Of a stretch of DNA of 64,000 nucleotides, positions 61,909-64,000 are shown in pieces. Position numbers and translations under genes: made by a program. Positions within the stretch are counted from its first letter, which is position 1, and the number at the start of each line of letters is the position of its first letter. The DNA is from Chamaecrista fasciculata (lineage: Eukaryota; Streptophyta; Magnoliopsida; Fabales; Fabaceae). Under the pieces are notes generated by a model. That model searched no databases. It was not told where the DNA came from and was given only the letters and a program-made list of their open reading frames with translations. The DNA is taken from positions 62,001-126,000 of the forward strand of contig QANZ01050193.1 in NCBI GenBank assembly GCA_003254925.1, read 5' to 3'.

Positions 61909-62441
61909 ATTTTAACTATTAACGGTTAAGATTAGAAATATCAATAGAAATGAAACAAAATTACAAATTATATTTTGGGTTGAAGATAGAAGATATGTAA
62001 AAATTTCAAGATTAAAAAGAAATTAAAATAATTTTAAGAGTTTTAGTTTATCATAGTTTTAATTTCTTATTATTTAAAAATAAAAATATAAATTTTCAGC
62101 CATCTCCTTCCAGCCTTACTACAGTCTCCAGACGTCTGATTCAGTGTGAATGCGACGATTTCCATATACGAATGTATGATATTAATACCACCAACTCATC
62201 AATTTTTGTTTTTTGTCTTTTTAGAATGCACACTAATAACTAATTCCATCAAAAACTATTTTAATGAGAAAAAAAAAATTAATGGAATAAGGAACTCTGG
62301 CTAATGCATTGTATGATATGATGATATTATCATCCAACCAGGAAGACGGAAAAATTTTATTTAGAACTCAGAGATTCTTCAAACATGGCAAATAATTAAA
62401 TACTTTGATAATTTAAAAATAAAAAATTATTTTACCACTAA

Positions 62442-63314
62442 CTACTTTTTTTCATTTTCTGAATCTGAATCTCCGTCTTCATCGCCAGGTTTAGCGTTAA
62501 CTTTCGCCAATCCTATCCCACGCGCCGGCGGTGGCGGCGCGTTTGGCGCGTTGACGACCATCGCCGATGACATCTCCATTTGGCAAACCCTAACAGCACC
62601 TATCAATTTCTCCGGCAACTCATCCTCCGTCTGCGATTCCACCAAGAAGCCCATATCGATGACCACGCTCGTCACACATCCCAATGCTAGATGCAGAATT
62701 GCGTTCGCAATCGCTGAGCTTCCGATATCAATGTCAATCTCCAAATAGTTCGGTCCTCTATGGTAATTACACGTTAAGGCCTTACCTAACAAGCAGGCGC
62801 TATAATTTCCGACGGTTTTCTTCACAACCCACGGTCCTTTCACGATCCGGTTCACCAATTTGAATCTCTGGTCTCTGAAGGCATCGTCGCCGTTGATGAA
62901 CCGGTAAAGAAGCGAACCGGCCGGAACCGGATCGTCCGTCGCGAAGTAAAACACCGCGCTGTGGAAATCCTTGCCAGGAACCTGAAGATTGACGGCGAAG
63001 ATAAAGCTCTTCAACGATCTGCCTTCGTCTTGAGCCTTTTTGAGCGCCTGCGAGACGCGATTGTCGGGACGCGCGAGCACATTCTCGAGTTTTCCGCCGG
63101 ATCTGAGCCAATCCATGCCTGCCGGACGGAGCAAGTAGTCGCCGGCGGGAGCCTTTTGTCGTTTTGTGAAGTAATGTTGAGAACGAAGATAGAAAACGTC
63201 GCCGGGCGGCGAGGCCCATCCGTTGGTGCCGTCGTGAAGGTCGACGTGGCGTAGGGATCCGCCGTTGATTGCCTCGGAGATCCAGTCGGCCGGAGAGGGA
63301 GATTCGCCGGCCAT
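62442..63314 (-). CDS. DUF1336 (EDR2-C) domain protein
   Basis: Single-exon gene of 290 residues. Nearly the whole protein is the plant DUF1336 domain, the C-terminal module of ENHANCED DISEASE RESISTANCE 2, found alone in many small plant proteins of unknown role. Conserved features: WISEAINGGSLRHVDLHDGT at the start, GWASPPGDVFYLRS, KDFHSAVFYFATDD, FKLVNRIVKGPWVVKKTVG, LGKALTCNYHRGPNYLEIDI, and the hydrophobic AILHLALGCVTSVVIDMGFLV near the end. The tail is Pro/Ala then acidic (GDEDGDSDSENEKK). Much richer in GC than its flanks. No signal peptide. A TATATA sequence lies within 20 bp of the ATG, so either the leader is very short or it is not the TATA box. Convergent with eIF3B. Confidence 0.93.
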   Translation of the reverse strand: MAGESPSPADWISEAINGGSLRHVDLHDGTNGWASPPGDVFYLRSQHYFTKRQKAPAGDYLLRPAGMDWLRSGGKLENVLARPDNRVSQALKKAQDEGRSLKSFIFAVNLQVPGKDFHSAVFYFATDDPVPAGSLLYRFINGDDAFRDQRFKLVNRIVKGPWVVKKTVGNYSACLLGKALTCNYHRGPNYLEIDIDIGSSAIANAILHLALGCVTSVVIDMGFLVESQTEDELPEKLIGAVRVCQMEMSSAMVVNAPNAPPPPARGIGLAKVNAKPGDEDGDSDSENEKK

Positions 63315-63660
63315 GGCGGCTATATATTTAACGGACGGAGCTCCGGCAATCGATGATTTCGTTAATATGATCTTCCAGCGAACGCGTATTCCACTCTTCT
63401 TTTCTCCTCACACGACTCTCTCTCTTTTAAGATCGAGAGAGCATGTGGGAGTGTGAATCAAACAACTTTTTATGAACCAAAAAGGATGAAATTGAAAGCA
63501 GAATTTGAGGTAATCCTATCCTCGCCTTTCAAGGCAAACTGCAAAAAATGGCCCTTTATTCTTTCTTTCTTTCCTTTTTGGTTAATCATAATTATTATTA
63601 TCATTAATCATTTATTATTAAAAAGACAATGAATTAGAATAAATAAATAAATGATTTTAA

Positions 63661-63775
63661 TTAAGTTTGGTTGGTCTCACTAGGTCGTTTAAGCAAGTTT
63701 GGTGATTCAAATCTCGTGTTGTGTATGCAGTAATCAATTGAGCCAGTTCTGGAATAAGCAAAATACCGTTCTGTA
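63661..63775 (+). mobile_element. SINE fragment, A box deleted
   Basis: Aligns with the SINE at 59636 but lacks AGTGGTCGAGCT, which removes half of the A box. The B box is also altered (GTGATTCAAATC). Presumably inactive. Confidence 0.65.
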
Positions 63776-63800
63776 TTTGAGCCAGCCACCGGTTCTTTTC

Positions 63801-63971
63801 AAAAATTACATTTTGACCCCCAAATAATTTTCAAAAAATTACAAATTGGTCCCTAGATACATATTATCTAGGGACTAAAATGAAAACTTTAAAAAAAAAT
63901 TGGGGTTTGTAATTTTTACAAAATTTATTATAATTAAAATTATAAAATAGCTCCAAAGGGTACCAAAGTGT
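63801..63971. repeat. MITE fragment related to 18950
   Basis: Shares the phrase AAAATAGCTCCAAAGGGTACC and the 'GGTCCCTAGATACATATTAT' centre (in inverted sense) with the palindromic MITE at 18950-19379. One arm is shortened; no duplication found. Confidence 0.6.
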
Positions 63972-64000
63972 TTAATTTTTACTTTATATTTAAATTATTG

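Larger units (their letters stand above)
57213..62441. other. Transposon-rich intergenic region
   Basis: Lies between convergent eIF3B and the DUF1336 gene. It contains MITEs at 57511-58425, 61132-61540 and 61563-61908, a SINE near 59640, an (AT)n tract near 59450-59480, and AT-rich DNA with possible MITE debris at 60830-60965. No gene found. Confidence 0.65.
63315..64000. other. DUF1336 promoter side, repeats
   Basis: Upstream region of the DUF1336 gene with a CT-rich tract near 63392-63428, followed by a SINE fragment and a MITE fragment that runs almost to the window edge. No other gene seen. Confidence 0.6.

Noticed and set aside
62800..63254. Overlapping frames within the DUF1336 gene
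   Set aside because: High GC content leaves all frames open; only the 290-residue frame has a known domain.
1..64000. CRISPR arrays, operons, phage or toxin-antitoxin systems
   Set aside because: The window is plant nuclear DNA; no spaced identical repeats or bacterial gene layout is present.

Overview
This window is nuclear DNA from a flowering plant, most likely a eudicot. The evidence is AT-rich intergenic DNA, many GT-AG introns, plant gene families, Ty1/copia and Ty3/gypsy LTR retrotransposons, several MITE families and a tRNA-derived SINE. I cannot name the species. PP2C and GPX lie next to each other here. From memory, several of these families also sit close together in two Arabidopsis regions (chromosomes 2/4 and 5), so the block looks like conserved microsynteny; this should be checked.

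Eight protein genes can be modelled with splice sites that keep frame. In order: a PP2C phosphatase (minus, 2230-5395, ten coding exons); a plastid-type glutathione peroxidase (plus, 22336-25133); a folate-biopterin transporter-family MFS protein (plus, 27412-29742); an EamA/DMT transporter of SLC35F5 type (minus, 30889-35512) with one in-frame TGA; a short SKA2-like kinetochore protein (minus, 37018-38908); the lariat debranching enzyme DBR1 (plus, 40540-50613); eIF3B (plus, 52743-57212); and a single-exon DUF1336/EDR2-C protein (minus, 62442-63314). They are unrelated housekeeping or signalling genes, not a pathway cluster.

Mobile DNA explains most of the rest. A copia element at 10315-15160 has two identical 246-bp LTRs with unusual TA...TA ends and a 5-bp target duplication, yet its coding region has six in-frame stops and a frame break. 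A gypsy chromodomain-type element at 44066-49571 (460-bp LTRs, 9 differences) sits in intron 7 of DBR1, in antisense orientation. Palindromic MITEs with clear 9-bp target duplications (Mutator type) occur at 18950-19379, 26629-27035, 39126-39567, 57511-58425 and 61132-61540. A hAT-type MITE with an 8-bp duplication lies at 61563-61908. Another MITE family lies inside introns of three of the genes. A SINE is present at about 59640 with a damaged copy at 63661.

I found no CRISPR array, operon, rRNA or true tRNA gene, and nothing that clearly amounts to a new biological system. The most notable points are the nonsense codon in the transporter, the contradiction between identical LTRs and heavy decay in the copia element, the retroelement inside DBR1, and a local non-coding duplication at 16.5/20.8 kb.
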